Part shown: positions 52,960-61,078 of the stretch, piece by piece
Numbering within the stretch: the first letter of the stretch is position 1
Layout of the letters: each line of letters opens with the position of its first letter
Assembly: GCF_038751955.1 (NCBI RefSeq)
Contig: NZ_JBCEXH010000003.1
Coordinates: 200,740-264,739, forward strand
From: Methanocalculus natronophilus
Lineage (GTDB): Archaea; Halobacteriota; Methanomicrobia; Methanomicrobiales; Methanocorpusculaceae
DNA length: 64,000 nucleotides
Direction: 5' to 3'
Notes under the pieces: generated by a model
Told to the model about the DNA's origin: nothing
Seen by the model: only the letters and a program-made list of their open reading frames with translations
The model's database searches: none
Translations under genes and position numbers: made by a program

Positions 52960-53562
52960 GTGATCTCGTTCATCTACTATATCAGGGAATGGCTCCGGCC
53001 GGCGTGGATCCGTACCTTCCTTGCTGCAAAAACCGCTCCTCTGGTTACACCTCCGCATTTCAGAGATTTTCCCGTGATAACGGAGAAAGAGTGCACCAAC
53101 TGCCTTGCCTGCATGATGATCTGCCCTGCCCCGGAAGCCATAGTTGTCGTCAGGCGGGAAGGCATCTGGCAGCCGGAGATCAAAAAAGGCCACTGTATCA
53201 GGTGCGGGCTCTGTGTGGAGGCTTGCCCTGAGGATGTTCTTGCAAGCGGACGGGTGCTTGAGTACAAGAGAGCAGAGGAGCTGACACTGGAAGGAACCTA
53301 TCATATCTCTATTGACCAGGTGCTCTGCGTTGGATGCGGGAACTGTGCAGTAGCCTGTCCGGTGAACCGTGAGATCGATCCCGAACTCCGATCAAGTGGA
53401 ACATCACGATCTGATGAGGTCATCATGAGGGTGCATACCGGCCAGAACAAGCTGTTTTGCGAAGAGAAGTGTACTGGTTGCAAGACCTGCGAGGAGTACT
53501 GTCCGAATGCCGCAATCCGGGTGGCACGTGTCGTCTCTCTACACCAGGGGGAGAGAAGATGA
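52960..53562 (+). CDS. Polyferredoxin with four [4Fe-4S] motifs between Eha and Fwd
   Basis: A 200-residue protein with four clusters: CTNCLACMMICP, CIRCGLCVEACP, CVGCGNCAVACP and CTGCKTCEEYCP. Electrons from the hydrogenase would pass along them. It lies just after ehaO, where EhaP/EhaQ ferredoxin subunits occur in other methanogens, but overlaps fwdD by 4 bp, so it may instead, or also, feed formylmethanofuran dehydrogenase as FwdF/FwdG do. GTG start with GAGAGGT upstream. An N-terminal stretch (about 40 residues) may bind the membrane complex. Confidence 0.85.
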   Translation: MISFIYYIREWLRPAWIRTFLAAKTAPLVTPPHFRDFPVITEKECTNCLACMMICPAPEAIVVVRREGIWQPEIKKGHCIRCGLCVEACPEDVLASGRVLEYKRAEELTLEGTYHISIDQVLCVGCGNCAVACPVNREIDPELRSSGTSRSDEVIMRVHTGQNKLFCEEKCTGCKTCEEYCPNAAIRVARVVSLHQGERR

Positions 53563-53951
53563 CATTTATTCTCACAACCGGCAGGACTGTCGCACAAGGA
53601 TCATTCATAGAACACAAAATATCAAAAGGCTACCAGAGAGCGACATCCCTCCTCTTCATCCACCCAATGGATCTCTTCTGCCTTGGAATCGAATCAGGAG
53701 ATCGGGTGAGGGTTACCGGGGATGCGGGAGAGATCGTTGTGACGACAGAAGCTTCAGAAGACGTCCCTGAAAAAACGGTATTTATGGCACTTGGCCCCTA
53801 TGCAAATGCGATCACAGGCGGATACACCCACTCAACCGGGATGCCTGATTACAAGGAGATTCCTGTCTCAATCGAACCAACCGATGATCCGGTGATTTCA
53901 GTCTGGGATATCATGGAGAAGGCAGGAGGAGTACGCTATGATCATACATGA
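53559..53951 (+). CDS. fwdD: Formylmethanofuran dehydrogenase subunit D
   Basis: A 130-residue molybdopterin-dinucleotide-binding domain, MTFILTTGRTVAQG then YQRATSLLFIHPMDLFCLGIESGDRVRVTGD. It completes the W/Mo-pterin site together with FwdB. ATG 53559 overlaps the polyferredoxin stop; the upstream extension of the frame would lie inside that gene. Formylmethanofuran dehydrogenase binds CO2 and reduces it to formate, which FwdA condenses with methanofuran. Confidence 0.93.
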   Translation: MTFILTTGRTVAQGSFIEHKISKGYQRATSLLFIHPMDLFCLGIESGDRVRVTGDAGEIVVTTEASEDVPEKTVFMALGPYANAITGGYTHSTGMPDYKEIPVSIEPTDDPVISVWDIMEKAGGVRYDHT

Positions 53952-55230
53952 TGTCCCCTGTCCGTTCTGCGGCTGTCTCTGCGATGATGTCAGCCTTGTG
54001 GTTGAAAAGAACAGAATTGTTGGTGTTGAGAACTGCTGTGCAATCGGCAATGCAAAGTTTCTCTCAAAAACCCGGCTGAAACACCCGATTATCAGGCGGG
54101 ATGGCGGCTGGGTCGAGGTGAGCTATGAGGAGGCGATTGATGAGACAGCCAAAATCCTGGCCGAATCCATCCGCCCTCTCCTCTATGGGTGGAGCGGAAC
54201 CTATGGAGAAGCCCAGGTTGTTGGTGTTCATCTCGCAGAGGAGCTTGGAGCGCTCATCGACAGCACCACCTCGGTCTGTCACAACCCCTCAATCCTGGCA
54301 ATTCAGGAGGTTGGCCATCCGGGTACAACGCTTGGCCAGGTGAAAAACAGGGCAGATCTCGTCATCTACTGGGGGTGCAACCCGATTGAAGCGCATCCAA
54401 GGCACCTGAGCCGCTATACCACCTATGCTGACGGGTATTTCTTCGAAAATACCGTCAGTGACCGGAAGGTGGTGGTCGTCGATATCAGGAGGTCTGAAGC
54501 TGCAAAAATTGCTGATGAATTTATCCAGGTAACACCCGGTGGTGACTACCATGTACTCTCAGCACTCCGTGCAATGGTGAGAGGCCGTGGTGATGTGGTG
54601 CCCGGGAGTGTGGCTGGCGTCAAAAAAGAGCAGCTCGAGCGGCTTGTCGCTCTCTGCATGGAGGCAAAGTACATCGGGGTCTTCTTTGGCCTTGGCGTCT
54701 CGATGACACGCGGAAAGTACAAGAATGTCAGAAATGCAATCGAACTCGTCTCAGAAATTTCGAGGAAGACGAAATGTACAATCAGCGCGATGCGTGGGCA
54801 TTACAATGTCTATGGTTTCAACGAGGTGCTCACCTGGATGGCCGGATACCCGTTTGCCGTTGATTTTTCACGGGGGATCGCCTTCTATAATCCTGGTGAG
54901 ACGACCGTCATCGACCTCCTTGAACGGAAAGAACCCGATGCCAGCCTGATCATCGCAAGCGATCCTGGCGCCCATTTCCCCTACTCATGTAATGAACATA
55001 TCGCATCAATTCCATCAATCCAGATTGACCCCTGTGTCAATGCAACAACTGCCCTCTGCAGGGTGCAGATCCCGGTTGCCATCACCGGTATTGAGGTTGC
55101 AGGAACTGCATACCGGATGGATGGCGTCCCGATACGGATGAAGAAGGTGCTCGAGACGGAATACCCAACAGATCAGGAGATCCTTGAGCGGATCTATGCA
55201 AAAGTCAGGGAGTTGAATGGCAATGGCTGA
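53938..55230 (+). CDS. fwdB: Formylmethanofuran dehydrogenase subunit B
   Basis: A 430-residue W/Mo-pterin subunit. It begins IHDVPCPFCGCLCDDVSLVVE, holding cysteines for a [4Fe-4S] cluster, and STTSVCHNPSILAIQEVG carries the cysteine that should ligate the metal; no in-frame TGA suggests selenocysteine. GPADLVIYWGCNPIEAHPRH-like and HYNVYGFNEVLTWMAGYPFAVDF blocks follow. It reduces CO2 with ferredoxin electrons. W or Mo cannot be told from sequence. It overlaps fwdD and fwdA by 14 bp each. Confidence 0.95.
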   Translation: MIIHDVPCPFCGCLCDDVSLVVEKNRIVGVENCCAIGNAKFLSKTRLKHPIIRRDGGWVEVSYEEAIDETAKILAESIRPLLYGWSGTYGEAQVVGVHLAEELGALIDSTTSVCHNPSILAIQEVGHPGTTLGQVKNRADLVIYWGCNPIEAHPRHLSRYTTYADGYFFENTVSDRKVVVVDIRRSEAAKIADEFIQVTPGGDYHVLSALRAMVRGRGDVVPGSVAGVKKEQLERLVALCMEAKYIGVFFGLGVSMTRGKYKNVRNAIELVSEISRKTKCTISAMRGHYNVYGFNEVLTWMAGYPFAVDFSRGIAFYNPGETTVIDLLERKEPDASLIIASDPGAHFPYSCNEHIASIPSIQIDPCVNATTALCRVQIPVAITGIEVAGTAYRMDGVPIRMKKVLETEYPTDQEILERIYAKVRELNGNG

Positions 55231-56923
55231 GATGCTGCTGAAGAACGCATATGTGATCGATCCGATATCCGGGATCAACGGCGAGGTGATGGATATTGCA
55301 ATATCGGGGACAAAGATCGTCGAAGAGGCATCCCGGGATGCAGAGGTGATAGACTGCAGGGGTATGCTCACACTCCCAGGCGGCATCGATTCCCATACCC
55401 ACACCTCGGGTACAAAGGTAAACTTCGGCCGGTACATGAGCCCTGAGGATATGCGTGCCGGAAGAACCCAGCGAAAAGGACCGATGCATGTCACCTCCGG
55501 GTACAGTGTTCCAACGACATACGGGAACAGCTACCGGTACAGTGCGCTTGGCTACACCTCCCTCGTCGAGGGCGCAATGGCGCCCCTTGAGGCACGGCAT
55601 ACCCACGAGGAGTTCAAATTCACCCCGCTCCAGGACTCCTTTGCGAACGTGCTCTTTGATGGGAACTGGGGGATGCTGAAGGCGTTTGAGGATGGAGATC
55701 TGAAGCGGGCTGCTGCAATCATCGCGTGGTTCCTGATCGCTGTCAAGGGGTTTGCTATCAAGCTGACCAATCCAGGCGGGACAGAAGCCTGGGGTTTTGG
55801 AAAGAATGTCTCCTGTATCAATGAAACGATGCCGACTTTTGATCTCACGCCACATGAGATCATCACTGGCGCGATCCAGGCAAACGAGTTTTTAAACCTC
55901 CCCCATTCTGTCCATCTCCACTGCAATAATCTCGGAACACCAGGCAACTTCACCTGTACGCTTGGGACATTTCGGAATGTTCCCAATCTCAATGAGAAGA
56001 GGCAGACACTCTATGCAACGCATGTCCAGTTCCACTCCTATGGTGGATCCGGCTGGGGGGATTTCTGTTCCAAAAGTGAGCCCATTGCCAATATGGTTAA
56101 TCTACGCCCCCAGATCGTCATTGATATGGGCCAGGTGATGTTTGGTCGGACCACAACCATGACGGCAGACGGTCCAATGGAGTTCAATCTCTACCGGCTC
56201 CATCATGACAAGTGGAGCAACCATGATGTCGAGCTTGAGACGGGATCAGGCATCATTCCTGTGAATTACCGGAAGAAGAACCTGGTGAACAGCATCATGT
56301 GGGCTGTCGGGCTTGAACTGGCACTGCTCGTAAAGAGCCCCTGGCAGTGCCTGCTCACCACAGACAATCCAAATGGAGCTCCGTTTGTAAAATATCCTGA
56401 GATAATTGCACTTCTGATGAGCAAGCGGTATCGTGATGCAGAGTTTGCCACCGTCCACCCGGATACCGGCAGCCGTGTGCCTCTGCCTGCGATTGAACGC
56501 GAACTTGACTGGCATGAGATCGCGGTGATGACCCGTGCAGGGCAGGCACGGGCACTTGGAATCACTGATCTTGGGAAAGGGCATATGAGTATTGGTGCTG
56601 AAGCCGATATTGCCATCTATCCTTTGGATGTTGATTCTGTGGATCCGGCAGCCGAGTATGAGACGGTGATCAATGGCTTCTCACAGACTGAATATACCAT
56701 AAAACGCGGCAGGGTAGTCTCACGGCGGGGAGATGCACTGGTTCATGGTGAGAACACCACCTTCTGGGTGAAGCCGAAGGTGCCGCCTGCATATGATCTG
56801 AACCAGGATGAGGAGTTCCGCTCTCTCTTCTCGAAATACTATAGCGTCAGGATGAGCAACTATCCTGTCCAGGAAGAGTACCTCCACCGGAACCACTGTA
56901 TTGAGACGGAGACGGACCTATGA
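55217..56923 (+). CDS. fwdA: Formylmethanofuran dehydrogenase subunit A
   Basis: A 568-residue amidohydrolase-fold subunit that condenses formate with methanofuran at a binuclear zinc site. Ligand motifs are DSHTHTSG, the lysine in FAIKLTNPGGTEAWGFG (expected to be carboxylated), HLHCNNLGTPG, THVQFHSYGG and the late TTDNPNGAPF. ATG 55217 was kept, although ATG 55223 is possible. The protein has the usual length. It overlaps fwdB by 14 bp and fwdC by 4 bp. Confidence 0.97.
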   Translation: MAMAEMLLKNAYVIDPISGINGEVMDIAISGTKIVEEASRDAEVIDCRGMLTLPGGIDSHTHTSGTKVNFGRYMSPEDMRAGRTQRKGPMHVTSGYSVPTTYGNSYRYSALGYTSLVEGAMAPLEARHTHEEFKFTPLQDSFANVLFDGNWGMLKAFEDGDLKRAAAIIAWFLIAVKGFAIKLTNPGGTEAWGFGKNVSCINETMPTFDLTPHEIITGAIQANEFLNLPHSVHLHCNNLGTPGNFTCTLGTFRNVPNLNEKRQTLYATHVQFHSYGGSGWGDFCSKSEPIANMVNLRPQIVIDMGQVMFGRTTTMTADGPMEFNLYRLHHDKWSNHDVELETGSGIIPVNYRKKNLVNSIMWAVGLELALLVKSPWQCLLTTDNPNGAPFVKYPEIIALLMSKRYRDAEFATVHPDTGSRVPLPAIERELDWHEIAVMTRAGQARALGITDLGKGHMSIGAEADIAIYPLDVDSVDPAAEYETVINGFSQTEYTIKRGRVVSRRGDALVHGENTTFWVKPKVPPAYDLNQDEEFRSLFSKYYSVRMSNYPVQEEYLHRNHCIETETDL

Positions 56924-57687
56924 GGGTAACGATCACATTCAGAAAACAGACGATTCCCACTATTCCAATTGAAGCCGAGATGATCACCCCGGATGCCTTC
57001 TTCGAGGAAAAAGAGATCATTGTGAGCGAGGGAAAACCCGATTTTCGCCTGGATGAGGTCGCCGATCTCGTTATTGAGGGAGAGGCTGGATCAGTTGATG
57101 ATGTGGACATCCTGATCCGCGGTGACACCGGAAATGTCAAGCGGGTGGGCGAGTACATGACCGGCGGCACAATCACGATTGAAGGCGATATCGGCATGCA
57201 TTGCGGGAATTTTATGTCCGGCGGGAAAATTGAGATACTGGGGTCTGCTGATGGCTGGCTTGGGCGTGAGATGCAGGGCGGATTGATACGCTGCCACGGG
57301 GATGCAGGTGACTATTGTGCAAGCGGCTACCGTGGCGGGCGCAGGGGAATGCGTGGCGGATCTGTTGAAGTGCTCGGCTCTGCCGGAGACTTTGCCTGTG
57401 AGCATATTGCAGGTGGTAAGGTGATCATCCATGGGAATACCGGCGATTACCCCTGTGCAGAGATGAAAGGCGGTACAGTCACCATCCTCGGTGACTGCAG
57501 CCGTGTCTGTGCGAATATGTCAGATGGAACCTGTTATGTCTATGGCATGGCAGAAGAGATGATACCGACCTTTGAAAACCATGGAACATGTACCCATGAG
57601 GGACTGCTCTTCCATCATTTCAGAGGAGATGTGGCAAACCGGGGGAACGGCAGTCTCTACTGTGTCCGCTACACCTACCTGAAGTGA
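56920..57687 (+). CDS. fwdC: Formylmethanofuran dehydrogenase subunit C
   Basis: A 255-residue protein built of glycine-rich beta-helix turns (GGTITIEGDIGMHCGNFMSGG, GGSVEVLGSAGDFACEHIAGG and similar), like the C-terminal domain of glutamate synthase. It is a structural subunit of the Fwd complex. It is the last gene of the eha-fwd operon. fwdE, F, G and H are not in the window. Confidence 0.95.
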   Translation: MRVTITFRKQTIPTIPIEAEMITPDAFFEEKEIIVSEGKPDFRLDEVADLVIEGEAGSVDDVDILIRGDTGNVKRVGEYMTGGTITIEGDIGMHCGNFMSGGKIEILGSADGWLGREMQGGLIRCHGDAGDYCASGYRGGRRGMRGGSVEVLGSAGDFACEHIAGGKVIIHGNTGDYPCAEMKGGTVTILGDCSRVCANMSDGTCYVYGMAEEMIPTFENHGTCTHEGLLFHHFRGDVANRGNGSLYCVRYTYLK

Positions 57688-57693
57688 ACTTTT

Positions 57694-57733
57694 TCTCCTT
57701 CAGGCAGCTACCCCTCCCACGACATGAAGGAGA
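57694..57733. terminator. Hairpin and T-run ending the eha-fwd operon
   Basis: TCTCCTTCA (57694-57702) and TGAAGGAGA (57725-57733) are perfect 9-bp complements separated by 22 bp, just after a TTTTT run and 6 bp past the fwdC stop. It lies before the end of the convergent zinc protein gene and may act for both. Confidence 0.5.
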
Positions 57734-57738
57734 TAACC

Positions 57739-58011
57739 TTACTGCGGCACATGGGCCTGCACCCATCGTGCATAGGTGGCACGGAGACGAGCAATTTCCT
57801 CGTCAGTGAGATCAGTGCGTTTGGTTTTTCTCAGAAATTCTTCCAGCTGTGCAACGATCTGGTCTGCTTCTGAGTACTGTTTCACTTCGATATAGACCGG
57901 TGCCTGTTGCGAGCTGATGATCTCGCCACAGACAGGGCAGAGTTTCCAGCGTTGCAGATGATCCATATAGGTAAAGGATCGGCACCCGGGACACCGGATA
58001 ACGAGGTACAT
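57739..58011 (-). CDS. Small zinc-ribbon protein
   Basis: A 90-residue protein. A zinc ribbon at the start (MYLVIRCPGCRSFTYMD and WKLCPVCGEII) is followed by a helical part (QLEEFLRKTKRTDLTDEEIARLRATYARWVQ). ATG 58011 was chosen since the frame's upstream extension looks like the reverse of cofE. TTTATCTGG on the minus strand is 30 bp upstream. It resembles small archaeal proteins of unknown function found near F420 genes; possibly an RNA-binding or regulatory factor. Confidence 0.75.
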   Translation of the reverse strand: MYLVIRCPGCRSFTYMDHLQRWKLCPVCGEIISSQQAPVYIEVKQYSEADQIVAQLEEFLRKTKRTDLTDEEIARLRATYARWVQAHVPQ

Positions 58012-58105
58012 GCGTACCGGATGGTATACGGATTTCCAGATAAAGGTATCGGAAACAGCCAGATGATAGATTAATCTGGATGAGAAGAGTAACAGAAGAG
58101 AACAG

Positions 58106-58885
58106 ATGTCAATTGAAGTTATCGGGGTGGAAGGCCTCCCCATCATCCAGCCGGGCGACGATCTGGTGCGCCTCATCACTGACCATGCCACCTTTCAGGA
58201 TGGCGATATCCTCTGCCTCGCAAGCTCGGTCTATTCCAAGGCAACAGGCAATATCAGGCATCTCTCCTCAATAACACCCACGCCTGAAGCAGAACGGATC
58301 AGCGGACTGACGCATGAGGACCCCCGGTTTATCCAGGCTGTGCTGGATGCTTCACAAGAGATCATCATTGATGCACCCTTTATCCTGTCGCAACTTGAAT
58401 CCGGACATATCGGGGTACGTGCAGGAGCCGACCAGAGTAATGTCGAGGATGGAATCGTCATTCTTCTTCCACAGGATCCAATGGCTGCTGCAGGTTCTCT
58501 CCGTGCCGCGCTTGTTGCCCATACTGGTTTTGATATCCGCGTGATCCTGACTGACACCTGCGGCAGGGCATTTCGGAGAGGCCAGACCGGCCATGCGATC
58601 GGGTGGAGCGGGATGCCTGCAATCCGGGACTTCCGTGGTGATCACGATCTCTTCGGCCACGAGCTCCTGATCACCGAGGAGGCTGTGATCGACGAGATTG
58701 CGGGCTTTGCCAACCTTGTTATGGGTGAGAGCAACAGAGGAGTTCCTGCGGTTATCTTTCGGAATGTCGAGACGTGGTCCGGGCATGATATGCTGTACTT
58801 CAATGATGATGAGGATATTATCAGAAATGCCCTGCGGAGATTCCACGGAAAAAACGCCTCCTCGCTATTTTATGTGGGTGTTTGA
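58106..58885 (+). CDS. cofE: Coenzyme F420-0:L-glutamate ligase (CofE)
   Basis: A 259-residue GTP-dependent ligase which adds the gamma-linked glutamates of F420. Motifs: VEGLPIIQPGDDL, the VRAGADQSNVEDG loop, ILTDTCGRAFRRGQTGHAIG and DFRGDHDLFGHEL. F420 carries electrons from H2 or formate in methanogenesis, so this matches the metabolism implied by Eha and Fwd. Its stop codon meets the end of repeat copy 3. It diverges from the zinc-ribbon gene across 94 bp. Confidence 0.95.
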   Translation: MSIEVIGVEGLPIIQPGDDLVRLITDHATFQDGDILCLASSVYSKATGNIRHLSSITPTPEAERISGLTHEDPRFIQAVLDASQEIIIDAPFILSQLESGHIGVRAGADQSNVEDGIVILLPQDPMAAAGSLRAALVAHTGFDIRVILTDTCGRAFRRGQTGHAIGWSGMPAIRDFRGDHDLFGHELLITEEAVIDEIAGFANLVMGESNRGVPAVIFRNVETWSGHDMLYFNDDEDIIRNALRRFHGKNASSLFYVGV

Positions 58886-59160
58886 AGCAGATGCGGCGCG
58901 GGTATCGGGGGGCGGGGTCAGCGAAAGAGGCAGGCTGGCAGAGGTGATAAGCCCTTGCTCATCAGAGCAACCTGAAAGGCGATTCCAAAGGAATCGGGGC
59001 ATATCTCCTCTGAAAGCCCAAAGGGAGCATCCCCGCCCCTCCCGCGCTGCATATGCGTCCAGCCAGTACAACCTCACTTGCGATAGCATCTTGCGGACGG
59101 GGAAAGGGGCGGTTGGGGGCTTCTGACACGCGAGTACCAGAGCCCCTATCCGAGCGTAAC
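58884..59160 (-). repeat. Dispersed GC-rich repeat element, copy 3 (inverted, shorter)
   Basis: About 277 bp. Read on the minus strand, it starts GTTACGCTCGGATAGGGGC and ends CCGCGCCGCATCTGCTTC. It shares with copies 1 and 2 CCGTCCGCAAGATGCTATCG (copy 2), the hairpin core CGATTCC-TTT-GGAATCG (58980-58996) and TTGCTC-TGAT-GAGCAA. The second loop has changed (TCTC to TGAT) while the stem is kept. The 3' module of about 110 bp present in copies 1 and 2 is missing. Its end touches the cofE stop codon. Confidence 0.85.
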
Positions 59161-59359
59161 TCCATGCCTGTCTCTGACTTTTCTACCACCAATAAGCTTA
59201 AAGACAATAAATTAAGTAAATTGTATGAATGTCAAAATATATTATGACTTTTTATTATCTACATTGGTCAGACAATAGTGAATTGAGACTATTCATGTAT
59301 TATTATGACCTTTGGATAGGAATGTCCTTCAGAACTATGGAGAAGAACCAAAAAAAGGA
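59161..59359. other. AT-rich intergenic stretch, no gene seen
   Basis: This 199-bp stretch is much richer in A and T than its neighbours (for example AATATATTATGACTTTTTATT around 59240), and ATTATGACTTTT/ATTATGACCTTT occurs twice as a direct repeat. No open frame, tRNA or clear hairpin was seen. It may hold promoters or be recently gained. Confidence 0.5.
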
Positions 59360-59518
59360 TCAGTAGAGGAGATTCAGGACGAATATAAAGACTGCAATCC
59401 CGACTGTGACTGCCATGACCGTTGTCTTATCAATTGTTACCTGGCGCCTGTCCTCGCTGTCATAGTAGGTGACAAGGCCAGCAGAGGATATCATTCTTCC
59501 ACCTTTCTTCTTTGCCAT
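59360..59518 (-). CDS. Preprotein translocase subunit Sec61-beta (SecG equivalent)
   Basis: A 52-residue protein, MAKKKGGRMISSAGLVTYYD then one C-terminal membrane segment (TVMAVTVGIAVFIFVLNLLY). The SAGL motif and the single-helix layout are those of archaeal Sec61-beta, the small subunit of the SecYE translocon. Start 59518 was chosen by homologous start and TATA distance; an upstream in-frame start adds residues unlike the family. It diverges from the amidohydrolase gene. Confidence 0.9.
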   Translation of the reverse strand: MAKKKGGRMISSAGLVTYYDSEDRRQVTIDKTTVMAVTVGIAVFIFVLNLLY

Positions 59519-59540
59519 ACTCACTTGTTTCTCCGTGCTA

Positions 59541-59548
59541 TTATATAA
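59541..59548. promoter_or_regulatory. Palindromic TATA box serving two divergent leaderless genes
   Basis: TTATATAA is its own reverse complement. Its centre is 25.5 bp from the ATG at 59570 (+) and 26.5 bp from the ATG at 59518 (-). No ribosome-binding site precedes either ATG, so both mRNAs are predicted to be leaderless and to start from one box. Confidence 0.65.
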
Positions 59549-59569
59549 ACAAGCGGACAATGGTTAGAT

Positions 59570-60601
59570 ATGAGCCAGGAGACCAGTGTTGTCGGGATTG
59601 GTTTTCTCGGAGAGGAGCTTGAACCTTCTCCCGTAGCAATATGGGTAAAAGATGGAATAATCTGCTCTATTGAAGAGCAGGATAAGGTACCGGATCAATG
59701 GATACTGCCCGGATTTTTCAATGCGCACACCCATATCGGTGATACCGTCGCAATGGATACCCCTGTAACCGGAGATCTGGCTGCAATTGTTGCCCCACCA
59801 GATGGGATTAAACACCAGATACTTCGGAGAACCAGCCATGACAGCCTGGTTTCAGCGATGCGGGCAACAATCGGGGTTATGGAGGAGTGCGGAACCGCCG
59901 GGTTTGCCGACTTCCGCGAAGGGGGCAGGACGGGTGTTGATGCGCTTCAGGAAGCTGCAGCAGGATCATCCTGCCGTCCCCTGATCTTTGGACGGGACGG
60001 GGGAGAACTGCATGCCGACGGGTTTGGGATCAGCAGTGTTCGGGATGTTGCTGATCTCGAGAGACAGGTGGCGGAGGTGCGAAAAACTGGCGGCCTCGTT
60101 GCCATCCATGCCGGCGAGCGGGATGCTGATGATATTGAAGGGGCGCTCGCCTATGATCCGGATCTGCTCATCCACTGCACCCATGCAGGAAAACGGGATC
60201 TCCGGTATTGTGCTGATGCGGATATTCCTATCTGTGTCTGCCCGCGATCGAACTGGATTTTGGGAGTAAGCCGTTCGCATGAAGAACCGCCGGTTGAGGA
60301 GATGGTTGCCCTTGGATGCAGGGTTTTCCTTGGAACAGACAACGCAATGTTTGTCCAGCCGGATCCCTGGCGCGAGATGTCATTTCTCAGGACAATGACA
60401 GATCTTCCCGCGCGCACTATTCTCAGGATGGCAATAGCTGGATCAGGGCTTACAAAAACGCCATACTGGATAGAAGAAGGAAGAAAAGCGACATTTATGA
60501 GGATCGATGCTTCCCGCACAAATCTGAAGTATACGCAGGATGCCGCGCAAACCCTGGTGTCGAGGGTGGGATGTAACCAGGTTAATGGGATTCTTTTTTA
60601 A
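59570..60601 (+). CDS. Metal-dependent amidohydrolase of unknown substrate
   Basis: A 343-residue amidohydrolase with metal ligands in GFFNAHTHIGD, HAGERDADD, HCTHAG and GTDNAMF, and VCPRSNWILG, as in the cytosine deaminase/chlorohydrolase group. In methanogens related proteins include deaminases of adenosine derivatives, but this one is shorter than typical and no substrate motif is clear. It is preceded by the palindromic TATA box. Confidence 0.82.
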   Translation: MSQETSVVGIGFLGEELEPSPVAIWVKDGIICSIEEQDKVPDQWILPGFFNAHTHIGDTVAMDTPVTGDLAAIVAPPDGIKHQILRRTSHDSLVSAMRATIGVMEECGTAGFADFREGGRTGVDALQEAAAGSSCRPLIFGRDGGELHADGFGISSVRDVADLERQVAEVRKTGGLVAIHAGERDADDIEGALAYDPDLLIHCTHAGKRDLRYCADADIPICVCPRSNWILGVSRSHEEPPVEEMVALGCRVFLGTDNAMFVQPDPWREMSFLRTMTDLPARTILRMAIAGSGLTKTPYWIEEGRKATFMRIDASRTNLKYTQDAAQTLVSRVGCNQVNGILF

Positions 60602-60644
60602 TTGATCAAGACCATATTCATAGGAACTACTTTTGGTGGCACCT

Positions 60645-61073
60645 ATGTTTCACACGCTTCTGGTCGCAATAGACGGCTCCGATATCGGCATGAATGCACT
60701 TGACAGGGCAGTAGAGATGGCCCGTGGATGGAAAGCGGATCTGCATGCAACGTACGTCATCGAGACAGGCCTCATCTCATCAGTTCCAATGGATAACACC
60801 TGGGAGGTAATCTACAGCCTGCTTGAACAGGAGGGGCAAAGGCTCCTTGATGATGCTGCAAAGAAGGCAGAGGCTGCTGGTGTGGCATTCCATGCGCATC
60901 TCCAGCAGGGGCATGCCGGCAACGAGATCCTAAATCTTGCAGAATCCATCCCCGCTGATCTGATCATAGTTGGATCACGGGGAAAATCCGATATTGACCG
61001 GTTGTTAATCGGAAGCGTTTCTGGTCATGTAGTGAAGTACAGCAAAATTTCTACAATGGTGGTGAGGGTATAG
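60645..61073 (+). CDS. Universal stress protein (UspA family)
   Basis: A 142-residue UspA. It starts MFHTLLVAIDGSDIG and has the ATP-binding GSRGKSDIDRLLIGSVSGHVVKYS motif. ATG 60645 was chosen over TTG 60633. It precedes the CBS gene by 5 bp, so the pair are cotranscribed. Both bind adenine nucleotides and may sense energy state. Confidence 0.92.
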   Translation: MFHTLLVAIDGSDIGMNALDRAVEMARGWKADLHATYVIETGLISSVPMDNTWEVIYSLLEQEGQRLLDDAAKKAEAAGVAFHAHLQQGHAGNEILNLAESIPADLIIVGSRGKSDIDRLLIGSVSGHVVKYSKISTMVVRV

Positions 61074-61078
61074 ACACA

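Noticed and set aside
53938-55230. Selenocysteine in FwdB
   Set aside because: No in-frame TGA; the expected metal-ligand position reads as cysteine (TSVCHN).
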